DNA of 41,994 bases. Source: an uncultured Alphaproteobacteria bacterium (GTDB lineage: Bacteria; Pseudomonadota; Alphaproteobacteria; CAAHEQ01; UBA3637). A program made the position numbers and the translations under genes. The notes beneath the pieces are model-generated. The model was not told the origin of the DNA. It did not search any database and saw nothing but the letters and a program-made list of their open reading frames with translations. The stretch lies in NCBI GenBank assembly GCA_937935995.1, contig CALGXF010000053.1, forward strand, positions 1 to 41,994. The letters run 5' to 3'. Positions within the stretch are counted from its first letter, which is position 1; each line of letters begins with the position of its first letter. Shown here piece by piece: positions 32,391 to 40,818 of the stretch.

Positions 32391-33635
32391 TTAAAACATG
32401 AAAGTCGCCCGAATACTGGCAACGGTTGCCGTTTTATTTTCTTTATCCAATCCCGGATTTAAATAAAACTGAATGTCCGGCGTAATGGTCATAAAATTAG
32501 ACAAGCCCCACGCCCAATATCCTTCAAAAACCGTTTCAACCGACCGTGTACCCGGCCCGTTAACCGTTTTATTCAGCTTGTTCACAGCAGCTGCTAACCC
32601 GATTTGATCCAAAGCATTTCGATTGAACGGATTATTGTACACACCGCCCAAAACGTATGATTGTTTAATGGGTTCCACATGCGTGCTGCCGTTAATGCGC
32701 GCAAAAACACCCCATTTTTCGCCAAAGTTCTGTGCTAAATTAATCGACCATCCGTTGCTGTTTTCCGGCTGCAACGCGACACTCGGTTGATTGTAAACCA
32801 AAAGAGAATATTGCCCGGTTCCGACACCTTTAATCGTCGGCGTATAGGAAATCGATGCAAAGCTCAAGAAACGTTTATCATGCAAATGATGCGTATTGAT
32901 TTTCGACCCGGAAATATTGGTTGCGTCTTGCGCCCCGACGACAAACGTCCAATCCGAATTAGGTGCAATCGTGACATACCCGCCAAGGCTGGCCGACGGA
33001 TAACTGGAGGTCGCATTTTGAGATAAGGCATAGTTAATAAAGTTAATTTGCTGATTGCTGTTATACTGGCTGCCGTCAAACGTGTACATCGGAAACTGAC
33101 CGACTGTCACCGAAAGCCAATCTAATTCGCCCGGCAACTGATGTGTATAGCTTAACTGATCAAAATAATGCGCATTGGCTGTGTAATCATTCACAGAGCT
33201 GACAACGCCCAGCCGATTATCCAAATCATTTCCGCTTTTTCCCCAATATTGAACATTGGTATAGGCAAATTGCAAAGACCCCGAACCGATTTTACTTGTA
33301 AACATATCCCAGTTGACAGACCCGTAATACTGCGTTTGCCAAGGCGTTCCTTTTCCGTTCGGCGCTCCCCGCTGCCCCATGATTGAAATATCCGCCGAAT
33401 ACGACAGCCCCATTTTGTCTTGCAAATCTTTTTTAAAGTCCGCATAGGCTTTGGCAAAGCTCTCCGGTTCTGCCAACGCATGCCGTTTTGCCGCATGCTC
33501 TAATCGTTCCTGAACGCTTTTCGGCTTGTTGGTCTGCAAGGTCACCGCTTCCGTTTCAGCAGCTGACCCGGGTATCGCCGAACAAAAGACGGCGACACCG
33601 AAACAAATACCGGTTAAAAGATTTTTTTTCATCAT
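32391..33635 (-). CDS. OprB-like carbohydrate porin
   Basis: A 414-aa outer-membrane beta-barrel with a Sec signal (about 1-26, ending GSAAE). After a short helical segment (about 40-75) come alternating amphipathic strands, including SVTVGQFPMYTFDGSQY and a GYWAWGLSNFMTITPDIQFYLNPG-like end typical of OprB (only parts quoted), and a terminal Phe in ATFMF for BAM insertion. Such porins pass sugars across the outer membrane. GGGGAG lies just before two adjacent ATGs; the second has better spacing. Monocistronic; no sugar transporter is linked. Confidence 0.85.
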   Translation of the reverse strand: MMKKNLLTGICFGVAVFCSAIPGSAAETEAVTLQTNKPKSVQERLEHAAKRHALAEPESFAKAYADFKKDLQDKMGLSYSADISIMGQRGAPNGKGTPWQTQYYGSVNWDMFTSKIGSGSLQFAYTNVQYWGKSGNDLDNRLGVVSSVNDYTANAHYFDQLSYTHQLPGELDWLSVTVGQFPMYTFDGSQYNSNQQINFINYALSQNATSSYPSASLGGYVTIAPNSDWTFVVGAQDATNISGSKINTHHLHDKRFLSFASISYTPTIKGVGTGQYSLLVYNQPSVALQPENSNGWSINLAQNFGEKWGVFARINGSTHVEPIKQSYVLGGVYNNPFNRNALDQIGLAAAVNKLNKTVNGPGTRSVETVFEGYWAWGLSNFMTITPDIQFYLNPGLDKENKTATVASIRATFMF

Positions 33636-33766
33636 GATCTCCCCTTTTCTGATTTATTCAATACAAAATATCATAAAGGGAAAATTTTATTTGTAAACAA
33701 CTTTTAATTGTTTTTTGTCTCTAACCGATTAAAAAATAAAGGTGTATGTATCAAGAAGATATCCCG

Positions 33767-34624
33767 TTACACACTCTTTTTCAAAATCCGCATCACTTTT
33801 TTAATTGTGATGTCCCGGTCATTATCCGTTAAAACATGAGTCCATGTAATTTTGCCGGGATTCAGCTCTTTTAACTGCGCTTCAACAGCTTCAGCCGTTT
33901 TCACATCCGACGGATTATTCAGGCGGGTTTTAACCCGTTTCGCCCGAACAACCAACGGCGCTTCCATCCACAACCCGACAAACGGGACATGATTGCGCTC
34001 AGCCAACTCTTGCGCCAACATACGTTCTTTTTCGTCATAAAAAAGCGCATCCAAAATAACGGGATAGCCGGCCGTTAAAACTTGTTTTGCCTGACGGCGC
34101 ATTTCTTTGTAAACTTTCTTTTCCTTTTCGGGCGTATAATATTCAGGTCCCAAAACCGCATCAAACGGCACGCCGGCTAATTGTTTGCGCACCATGTCAT
34201 CCCGGATGATAACGGCACCGAACGGAGAACCGATTAAAGGCGATATTTCCCGGGCGACCCGCGATTTTCCGCTGCCCGACATGCCGCCACAAGCCACAAC
34301 ATAAGGTTTTGTCCGACTTTTAGGCATAAACTTATAAAAATCGACATTGTTTTGGCACGCCAAGTAATGATTCATAAAAATAGAGGCCAGCCGTTTATCC
34401 GTAACGGTTTGGATACCTGTAATCAAAAGAGAAAAATAAAACAAAACTTCTTTTTTCTTGACGGATCCCGTTTCGTGGAAAATAAAAGAATCGCCCGTAA
34501 ACTCAAGCCGCTTTAATCTTGTAATATGCTTTTTTTGCAGATGCAGTTCACTCAATTGCTCTGCCAGCTTCATCATTTCGAACCGATCAATCTTTCCGGC
34601 ATTGTAGGCTTCAGCTAAATTCAT
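33767..34624 (-). CDS. P-loop kinase-like protein (AAA_33 type)
   Basis: A 285-aa protein with a short N-terminal helical part and a kinase domain from about residue 108: Walker A GGMSGSGKS, a DALFYDEKER segment, and a late R-x-x-R lid (RAKRVKTRL). This layout matches COG0645-type predicted kinases, whose small-molecule or protein substrate is not known. The ATG directly follows the yqgE stop, with AAGGAAG inside the yqgE end, so it is cotranslated with yqgE. The N-terminal half is not an aminoglycoside phosphotransferase domain as in longer relatives. Confidence 0.8.
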   Translation of the reverse strand: MNLAEAYNAGKIDRFEMMKLAEQLSELHLQKKHITRLKRLEFTGDSFIFHETGSVKKKEVLFYFSLLITGIQTVTDKRLASIFMNHYLACQNNVDFYKFMPKSRTKPYVVACGGMSGSGKSRVAREISPLIGSPFGAVIIRDDMVRKQLAGVPFDAVLGPEYYTPEKEKKVYKEMRRQAKQVLTAGYPVILDALFYDEKERMLAQELAERNHVPFVGLWMEAPLVVRAKRVKTRLNNPSDVKTAEAVEAQLKELNPGKITWTHVLTDNDRDITIKKVMRILKKSV

Positions 34625-35209
34625 TTAAACACTTCCTTGTTCTATAGACAGCATAGACGGGTTAACCCCCAGTAAAGCCAGTGCCTGAGTCCATCTTCTG
34701 GAAAAAGGACACTCAAACATCAAAAAATCATTCGCCGGAACGACCAACCAGCAATTACCGGCAATTTCCGCCTCTAACTGCCCGTCCCGCCAACCGGAAT
34801 AACCGAGCAAAAACAAAGCATGTTTCGGCCCTGTCCCGGCGGCAATGTCCGCCAAAATATCCATTGTTGCCGTCAAAGAAATATCTTCATCCACCGGCGT
34901 TGAATCACTTTGCCGGTAATCATTTGAATGCAAGACAAATCCGCGAATATTTTCCATCGGACCGCCCGACAAAACAACGGGATAATTTTCTTTGTCACCC
35001 AACGGCAAACCGAGTTGCAATAAAATTTCCGAATAAGCAACATGCGCGGCCGGCTTGTTAATCACAAACCCCATCGCCCCTTCCTCAGGCGCATGTGAAC
35101 AAATATAAATCACAGACTTTTCAAAACGCGGATCCGTCATTCCCCGCATAGAAATCAAGCATTTGCCTGCCAATGATCCCGTTACTGAAAAATCTTTATT
35201 CTTCGTCAT
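34625..35209 (-). CDS. yqgE: YqgE/AlgH family protein (UPF0301)
   Basis: A 194-aa protein of the conserved YqgE/AlgH family: GSLAGKCLISMRGMTDPRFEKSVIYIC at the N-terminus, then GAMGFVINKP, VLSGGPM and GYSGWRDGQLEAE (shown in parts). Biochemical function is unresolved. The start at 35209 is chosen from family alignment (MTKNKDFSVTGS); it overlaps the end of the FYDLN gene by 14 bp. The longer in-frame extension to 35248 would overlap that gene even more. Confidence 0.92.
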   Translation of the reverse strand: MTKNKDFSVTGSLAGKCLISMRGMTDPRFEKSVIYICSHAPEEGAMGFVINKPAAHVAYSEILLQLGLPLGDKENYPVVLSGGPMENIRGFVLHSNDYRQSDSTPVDEDISLTATMDILADIAAGTGPKHALFLLGYSGWRDGQLEAEIAGNCWLVVPANDFLMFECPFSRRWTQALALLGVNPSMLSIEQGSV

Positions 35210-35546
35210 GCCCCGGCCCAATGTTTTCAAAAACTTCGGCCATGTCATGGTTGTCGTCCCCTAATTCGGACGCATCTTCCAAAACATCCAAAGCCGAATC
35301 CGCATCTTCTTCGAACAAATCGTCCCCGACGACCGTTTCAATCAATTCTTCTTCGTCCATGTCTTTATCGACTTCTTTGGTCTTTTTCGCATTTTTCAAA
35401 ATCGCTTTCGCATGCACTTCGGCAAACTCATTTCCGTTATACGCGCACCCGCACTTCGGACAAGTAAAGTTTTCTTTGCGCATATCGTAAAAGAAAGCGC
35501 CACATTCTACACATTTACGTTTTGTTCCCCATTCCGGTTTTGCCAT
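35196..35546 (-). CDS. FYDLN-acid / TIGR02300-type zinc-ribbon protein
   Basis: A 116-aa protein with a zinc ribbon (CVECG and CPKCG) around FFYDM, a variant of the FYDLN motif, and a long acidic C-terminal tail. I know the family as alphaproteobacterial, often beside core genes such as rpsA/cmk, as here. Function is unknown. AAGGAGA lies upstream of the chosen ATG at 35546. A perfect TTGACA -35 box (35611-35606, minus strand) is upstream, but the -10 is poor. Confidence 0.9.
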   Translation of the reverse strand: MAKPEWGTKRKCVECGAFFYDMRKENFTCPKCGCAYNGNEFAEVHAKAILKNAKKTKEVDKDMDEEELIETVVGDDLFEEDADSALDVLEDASELGDDNHDMAEVFENIGPGHDEE

Positions 35547-35727
35547 GATGTGTCTCCTTTTTAAAAACTTTTTATAAAAAAGCGTATGCAACGATTATTT
35601 CTTCTTGTCAATAAGAATTTTAAAAAAATTCAAAAAAAAATATCATTTTATCTCAAAAAAGGGGCTGGTCTTTTCTTTGGATTTGATTATAATACGCTGC
35701 AACAAAGCAAATGAATGGGAAAGAAAC

Positions 35728-36390
35728 ATGATTATTGCAATTGACGGATCTGCAGCGGCAGGAAAAGGAACTTTGGCTCAAAAGCTGGTTAAACAGTTTG
35801 GTTACGCCTACTTGGATACGGGGGCTCTGTACCGGAGCGTCGGGTTAAAGTTGTATGAACAAAAACAAAATCCGACAGACGTTAAAGCGGCTCAAACAGC
35901 GGCTCTTGACCTGAAAGCGGACGAAATGCTGCACTTGCAAACGAATCCGGCCATTCGAACCGAAGAAATCGGGGCGTATGCTTCCAAAGTATCGGCGATT
36001 CCCGAAGTCCGCCAAGCTTTATTTGACTTCCAACGCCGATTCGCTTTTCATCCCGTCAACACGGACGGAACTCCGGCGTCCGGCGCTGTTTTGGACGGCC
36101 GCGACATCGGGACAGTCGTCTGCCCGGAAGCTGAAATTAAGCTGTTTTTAAAGGCCAGCCCCGAAGTCAGAGCACTCCGCCGATTAAAAGAGTTGCAAGC
36201 AAAGGGAATTTGTGCTATATACGACACCATTCTTTCGGACATCAAGGAAAGAGACGAGCGGGATTCAAAGCGGGCCGTTGCCCCTTTAAAGCCGGCTTCG
36301 GATGCTCTGGTTCTGGATACGTCCGAAATGAGTCCGGATGACGTTTTTGCCGCCGTCATCGATTTTATCAAAGGCAAAGGATTAATGTAA
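35728..36390 (+). CDS. cmk: Cytidylate kinase
   Basis: A 220-aa enzyme phosphorylating CMP and dCMP. P-loop DGSAAAGKGT at the N-terminus, DTGALYRSVG, DGRDIGTVV and RDERDSKRAVAPLKPA are all typical. The start at 35728 gives the canonical MIIAIDGSAA terminus with GGGAAAG upstream. TATAAT at 35687-35692 may be its -10 box. It precedes rpsA by 61 bp, the classical order. Confidence 0.96.
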   Translation: MIIAIDGSAAAGKGTLAQKLVKQFGYAYLDTGALYRSVGLKLYEQKQNPTDVKAAQTAALDLKADEMLHLQTNPAIRTEEIGAYASKVSAIPEVRQALFDFQRRFAFHPVNTDGTPASGAVLDGRDIGTVVCPEAEIKLFLKASPEVRALRRLKELQAKGICAIYDTILSDIKERDERDSKRAVAPLKPASDALVLDTSEMSPDDVFAAVIDFIKGKGLM

Positions 36391-36451
36391 CAAAAGACCG
36401 TCGGACACAACCGGCTGGCATATATTGATAAAGAAAAGGAATAAATTTTAT

Positions 36452-38242
36452 ATGACGAATGTAAATACAAGTGCACCTGTTTCCACAGAAGATTTCGCCG
36501 CTTTATTGGACGAATACATGGGTGCGGACAAAGGTCTGCAAGGGACTGTTGTCAAAGGAACAATCGTTGCCGTGAATGATGATTTTGTCACGGTTGACGT
36601 CGGTTTAAAATCCGAAGGACGGATTGCAATTCGTGAATTCGGTGCCAATGCTGATTTAAAAGTCGGCGACAAAGTAGATGTTTTTGTTGATAAGTATGAA
36701 GACAAAGACGGTCAAGTCGTTTTATCTCGCGAAAAAGCACGCCGGGAAGAAGCTTGGGCGGAATTAGAAAAATCCCTTGAAAAAGGTGAACATGTTGTCG
36801 GAACGATTTTCGGTCGTGTCAAAGGCGGATTTACCGTCGATTTAAACGGGGCTGTGGCATTCTTGCCGGGTTCTCAAATTGACGTGCGCCCGATTCGCGA
36901 TGTTGCACCGCTTATCGGTGTGGCTCAACCGTTCCAAATTTTGAAAATGGATAAATTGCGCGGCAATATCGTTGTTTCTCGCCGGTCTGTTTTGGAAGAA
37001 TCCCGTTCTGAACAACGCTCCGAAATCATCAAAAACCTGTCTGAAGGCCAAATCGTTGACGGTGTTGTCAAAAATATTACCGATTACGGTGCCTTTATTG
37101 ATTTGGGCGGTGTTGATGGCTTGCTGCATGTCACAGACATTTCGTGGAAACGGATTAATCATCCGAGCGAAGCTTTGTCTGTCGGACAAAATGTCAAAGT
37201 TCAAATTATTAAATTCAACCAAGATACACAACGTATTTCTTTGGGCATGAAACAATTGGAAGTCGATCCGTGGGAAGGCGTTGATGCAAAATACCCGGTC
37301 GGAACGCGCTTAAAAGGCCGCGTGACAAATATCACGGATTACGGTGCTTTTGTCGAATTGGATCAAGGTATCGAAGGATTGGTTCATGTGTCTGAAATGA
37401 GCTGGACGAAGAAAAACATTCATCCGTCCAAATTGGTTTCAACCAGCCAAGAAGTCGATGTGATTGTTTTGGATGTTGATCAAAGCAAACGCCGGATTTC
37501 GTTGGGCATCAAACAATGCCAAGAAAATCCGTGGAAAACTTTCGCTGACAGCCACAAAGTGGGCGACATCATTGAAGGCGATATCCGCAACATCACAGAA
37601 TTCGGTTTGTTCTTGGGCTTGAATTCTGAAATCGACGGCATGATTCACATGTCTGATTTGTCTTGGGACAAACCGGGTGAAGAAGCCATCAAAGATTACA
37701 AAAAAGGCCAAACCATCCAAGCTAAAATCTTGGACATTGATGTGGAAAAAGAACGCGTCAGCTTGGGCGTTAAACAATTGACCAATGACCCGTTTGAAGG
37801 CGCTGCCAGCAACATCAAAAAAGGCGATGTTGTCACGGCGGTTGTTTCCGGCATCGAAGAAACCGGCATTAATGTTGACGTCAACGGCATGAAAGGCTTT
37901 ATCAAGAAAACGGATTTAGCCAAAGAACGTTCCGAACAAAAACCGGATCGGTTCGCCGTTGGTGAAAAAGTTGATGCCAAAGTCATGACGATTGATGCGA
38001 AAACGCACAAATTGACGTTGTCCATCAAGGCGCGTGAAGTGCAAGAAGAAAAACAAGCTTTGGAAGAATTCGGTTCAACGGATTCCGGGGCTTCTTTGGG
38101 TGACATCTTGGGTGCCGCTTTAAAGAACGCCAAAAAGGCCAAAGAAGAAAAAGCCGAAGAAAAACCGGCTAAAAAGAAAACAACAAAGAAAAAAGCTGAA
38201 AAAGAAGAAGCTGTTGAAGCGACCGAAGAAAAAGCTGAATAA
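36452..38242 (+). CDS. rpsA: 30S ribosomal protein S1
   Basis: A 596-aa translation initiation factor-like ribosomal protein that binds mRNA. Six S1 (OB-fold) domains lie at about 85-residue spacing; domains 3 to 5 are clearest (repeated DYGAFVDL or NITDYGAF and GLVHVSEMSW segments). The C-terminus is a Lys/Glu/Ala-rich tail. The start at 36452 gives MTNVNTSAP; AAAGGA lies 11 nt upstream. It is followed by a strong terminator. Confidence 0.97.
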   Translation: MTNVNTSAPVSTEDFAALLDEYMGADKGLQGTVVKGTIVAVNDDFVTVDVGLKSEGRIAIREFGANADLKVGDKVDVFVDKYEDKDGQVVLSREKARREEAWAELEKSLEKGEHVVGTIFGRVKGGFTVDLNGAVAFLPGSQIDVRPIRDVAPLIGVAQPFQILKMDKLRGNIVVSRRSVLEESRSEQRSEIIKNLSEGQIVDGVVKNITDYGAFIDLGGVDGLLHVTDISWKRINHPSEALSVGQNVKVQIIKFNQDTQRISLGMKQLEVDPWEGVDAKYPVGTRLKGRVTNITDYGAFVELDQGIEGLVHVSEMSWTKKNIHPSKLVSTSQEVDVIVLDVDQSKRRISLGIKQCQENPWKTFADSHKVGDIIEGDIRNITEFGLFLGLNSEIDGMIHMSDLSWDKPGEEAIKDYKKGQTIQAKILDIDVEKERVSLGVKQLTNDPFEGAASNIKKGDVVTAVVSGIEETGINVDVNGMKGFIKKTDLAKERSEQKPDRFAVGEKVDAKVMTIDAKTHKLTLSIKAREVQEEKQALEEFGSTDSGASLGDILGAALKNAKKAKEEKAEEKPAKKKTTKKKAEKEEAVEATEEKAE

Positions 38243-38262
38243 TCTTTGTTCTGAAGAAAGAG

Positions 38263-38290
38263 AAAAGGAGAGTGTTTGCTCTCCTTTTTT
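38263..38290 (+). terminator. Intrinsic terminator of rpsA
   Basis: AGGAGAG (38266-38272) pairs with CTCTCCT (38279-38285), with A4 before and T6 after. Confidence 0.9.
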
Positions 38291-38313
38291 CTGTTCTTGA
38301 AAGGAAACAGACA

Positions 38314-38958
38314 ATGTACACAATATTTTACGTTATCGGTTCTTGGAAAAACGAAGATTTAGCGAAAGCTTATCACCAAATTGCGCCAAAAGGATGTGCC
38401 TCTTTTATTCACCTGCCCTTTACGTCGCAAACGGATGTTACCGTTACCGGTGCTTTTATTTTAAATCATTTCAAAGGTATTTTGAATAAAGGGTTAATCC
38501 GAATTCCTTATTTTTTGATGGAAACAGTCAAAGATGATTCGTCTCCATTCATCAAAACGGCCGAAAAAACATGTGCTCTTTCTTTTCTGACCGGAATTGA
38601 CGGCACATTTAATCAAAACGGGCATTTTCTTTTATGTGATAAATGGCGCCAAAAACATCAACATTACCTAAACAATCAAAAACATTCCATTTCTTTTTTC
38701 TTGGAAAAGGGATTCCAAGAAACCATTCCGCAAGGCCCTGCATACATTTTGCGAGCGCTGCATCATTTACAAGAGCGCCTGCAAAAATTACCGGATTCTT
38801 TTGAAGATTATTTCGATTACAGAAAACTGGCTCAAAGCTTGATTGAAGCCGGCTATGATGTTGAAAAGCTCACGACTTCTTCCGTCGCGACAGAACGACA
38901 AATCGGAACGATTGTTCAACGCATCATTGAAAAGAACAAAATTTTGGAAAAAGCGTAG
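38314..38958 (+). CDS. Hypothetical protein (214 aa)
   Basis: A soluble product starting MYTIFYVIGSWKNED, with no signal peptide or membrane helix. The C-terminal third is helical (HHLQERLQKL, then YRKLAQSLIEAGYDVEKL and IGTIVQRIIEKNKIL). Several CxL/His patches give no recognisable active site. AAAGGA precedes the ATG 9 nt upstream; a GTG at 38272 lies in the rpsA terminator and is rejected. Family not recognised. Confidence 0.75.
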   Translation: MYTIFYVIGSWKNEDLAKAYHQIAPKGCASFIHLPFTSQTDVTVTGAFILNHFKGILNKGLIRIPYFLMETVKDDSSPFIKTAEKTCALSFLTGIDGTFNQNGHFLLCDKWRQKHQHYLNNQKHSISFFLEKGFQETIPQGPAYILRALHHLQERLQKLPDSFEDYFDYRKLAQSLIEAGYDVEKLTTSSVATERQIGTIVQRIIEKNKILEKA

Positions 38959-39044
38959 TTCTTTTGGATTCTTAATTTTTGTACACTTTTTTCTTTACTT
39001 TTTATCGGAGACTCTTTATACTTAATAAAATAAGGAGTTTTCCG

Positions 39045-40412
39045 ATGCCCGATTACAAACTTTTAACTGATGAAGAAATTCAAAAAATTCACGATAATGC
39101 GCACAAAGAATACATGGAACAAGGTGTCTTTATCTTGTCGTGTTTGATGCACAAATCGGATTATCCGGCCTCTGATGAAATAATTGAAGAATTGGCTCAA
39201 TTATATCGGTTAAGCCAACGGTTCTCATTCAATATTCACGATAAATATAAAGCTTTAGAGAAAATTTTAAATCAACCCGAACCGCTGCCGGCCTTAAAAA
39301 AGTTTGTTGCGGAAAGCTGTATTCAGGCGGATATGTACAAAGACATTTTAAGCCAAACAATTCGAAAAGGCATTTGCATCCGCAACCAAAAAAAACCGAC
39401 TTATCCGGCATTATTTCGGGATAAAGCGACGCTTTATTATGAAGTGGACCCTATTTTAACGCAAAAACAAATTCTGCAAAAAATTGAAAAGGACTTTCAA
39501 TCGGCTTTGCCTCATGCCCAATTATTCAAGGCTGATTTGAACGACTCAACGTTCATCTATCAAAAACAGGCCACCCGAGCCGGTCGTTTCTTGTTTCAAC
39601 GGTGCAAAAACATGGCCCTTTTCCTTCAGGAAATTAAGAAGAATCCGGATTATGTTGCTGATTATATTCCGTTTTTACAAAATGCAGATTATGAAGGATT
39701 TAAAAAATTCAGATCTGAAGACATGAGCCGGAAGTCTCAATTTTTCGGATTAAGAAATGAATTGGATTTTCATTTGCTGGCTTTCTATTTCCGTTCGGCT
39801 CAAGCGACTTCACAATCTGCTTTTGAACAGGTTTTACAAGCCGCTCAAACCATAACGGAAACCTATAAACCGTTATTAAAAGATTTTCAATTCACGGCAG
39901 ATCATTATTTAGAACGAACAACGTCTTTTGATTTAAAAGAAACGGAAGATATGACTAAATTTGCGATTGATTTGATTATGATTTCCAATCGTCCGGCGAC
40001 GATTGCCCGCAAATCAACCTATGTTTGGTGGCAAAATCACATCGGAAACGATGGCGAAATGACTGAAACCTGTATGGCTGCCGATGGAGAAAACCACAGT
40101 GTTTATGTTCCCAGAAGCATTGGTTCGGGCAGTTTAATTGCTATTGGCGTTAATAAGTGCTGTCCTGACAGATGGCTGTCACGTTTGGACATAGAACCTT
40201 ATCAGAACACACAAACAAAAGAAGTTTTATATCAACCCGGCCGGCTTTACGGGCAACCGTCCATCGGTTTCTACCACTATGTCAAATCTTTCTGTAATAC
40301 GATTAACTATGGGAAAGAAGGTACCTTTAAATTAAAGAAAGGATTATATCGAGATAACGGCCTGCCTATTTACTGGGAAAAATTTGGGAAAGAAGAAAGA
40401 TCGTACTCGTAA
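39045..40412 (+). CDS. Hypothetical protein (455 aa)
   Basis: A large soluble protein beginning MPDYKLLTDEEIQKIHDNAH, mostly helical in its first 330 residues. The final 120 residues are more beta/loop-like and hold a Trp pair (YVWWQNH), HSVYVPRSIGSGSLIAIGVNKCC and YHYVKSFC. No known catalytic motif is seen. TAAGGAG lies 6 nt before the chosen ATG. It is separated from the preceding unknown gene by 86 bp and may be cotranscribed. There is no clear terminator before the tRNA-Val promoter. Confidence 0.8.
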   Translation: MPDYKLLTDEEIQKIHDNAHKEYMEQGVFILSCLMHKSDYPASDEIIEELAQLYRLSQRFSFNIHDKYKALEKILNQPEPLPALKKFVAESCIQADMYKDILSQTIRKGICIRNQKKPTYPALFRDKATLYYEVDPILTQKQILQKIEKDFQSALPHAQLFKADLNDSTFIYQKQATRAGRFLFQRCKNMALFLQEIKKNPDYVADYIPFLQNADYEGFKKFRSEDMSRKSQFFGLRNELDFHLLAFYFRSAQATSQSAFEQVLQAAQTITETYKPLLKDFQFTADHYLERTTSFDLKETEDMTKFAIDLIMISNRPATIARKSTYVWWQNHIGNDGEMTETCMAADGENHSVYVPRSIGSGSLIAIGVNKCCPDRWLSRLDIEPYQNTQTKEVLYQPGRLYGQPSIGFYHYVKSFCNTINYGKEGTFKLKKGLYRDNGLPIYWEKFGKEERSYS

Positions 40413-40461
40413 AAAAGTTATAAGATTTGCGTTTTTCTGAAACAGACCACATAATTTTCGC

Positions 40462-40490
40462 TTGACAGTATCATCAAACAGCGATATAAA
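40462..40490 (+). promoter_or_regulatory. Promoter of tRNA-Val
   Basis: TTGACA (40462-40467), 17 bp, TATAAA (40485-40490). The predicted start is about 10 bp before the tRNA. Confidence 0.85.
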
Positions 40491-40506
40491 GTCAGTCATT
40501 GAACTT

Positions 40507-40581
40507 GGGTGTGTAGCTCAGCGGGAGAGCATTACCTTCACACGGTAGGGGTCACAGGTTCAATCCCTGTCACACCCACCA
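40507..40581 (+). tRNA. tRNA-Val (anticodon CAC)
   Basis: A 75-nt cloverleaf. The acceptor GGGTGTG pairs with CACACCC, then A and an encoded CCA. The anticodon stem TTACC/GGTAG encloses the loop TTCACAC (anticodon CAC); the T-arm ACAGG TTCAATC CCTGT is intact. Confidence 0.95.
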
Positions 40582-40583
40582 AT

Positions 40584-40610
40584 AAAAACCGGTTTTAACC
40601 GGTTTTTTTT
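40584..40610 (+). terminator. Terminator of tRNA-Val
   Basis: AAAAACCGG (40584-40592) pairs with CCGGTTTTT (40599-40607) around TTTTAA, with T8 in total at the end. Confidence 0.9.
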
Positions 40611-40617
40611 ATATCTT

Positions 40618-40787
40618 CAGGGATTGAACCGTCAGGGGCGCGGATGAAAAAGTGTCCATGCGGACAGTTTTTCAACGCAAGCCCAACGCAACATCTTAAT
40701 GAGCAAGGGAAATGACAATGACCGCAGCGAATTGAAATGCCGTTGAGACAAAGCCACGACGTGGCGTATCCCTGTCACACCCACCCA
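40618..40787 (+). repeat. Non-coding element bounded by inverted and direct copies of the tRNA-Val 3' region
   Basis: It starts with a 13-nt perfect inverted copy of the T-arm (40618-40630 against 40557-40569) and ends with an 18-nt perfect direct copy of the tRNA 3' end (40769-40786 equals 40563-40580). Inside are a TGTCC/GGACA hairpin with A/T flanks (about 40650-40675) and a GCCAC/GTGGC hairpin (about 40753-40765). No ORF. It could be a small integrated element, att remnant or structured RNA. Confidence 0.65.
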
Positions 40788-40789
40788 TA

Positions 40790-40816
40790 AAAAAGGGCAA
40801 GTTTCCTTGCCCTTTT
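40790..40816. terminator. Terminator of the right-edge ankyrin gene
   Basis: GGGCAAG (40796-40802) pairs with CTTGCCC (40807-40813), with A-run before and T4 after, so it works in both directions. Confidence 0.88.
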
Positions 40817-40818
40817 CT

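Noticed and set aside
40618..40787. A second tRNA gene or tmRNA in the element after tRNA-Val
   Set aside because: Only the T-arm/acceptor 3' strand is repeated; no D-arm or anticodon arm can be drawn.
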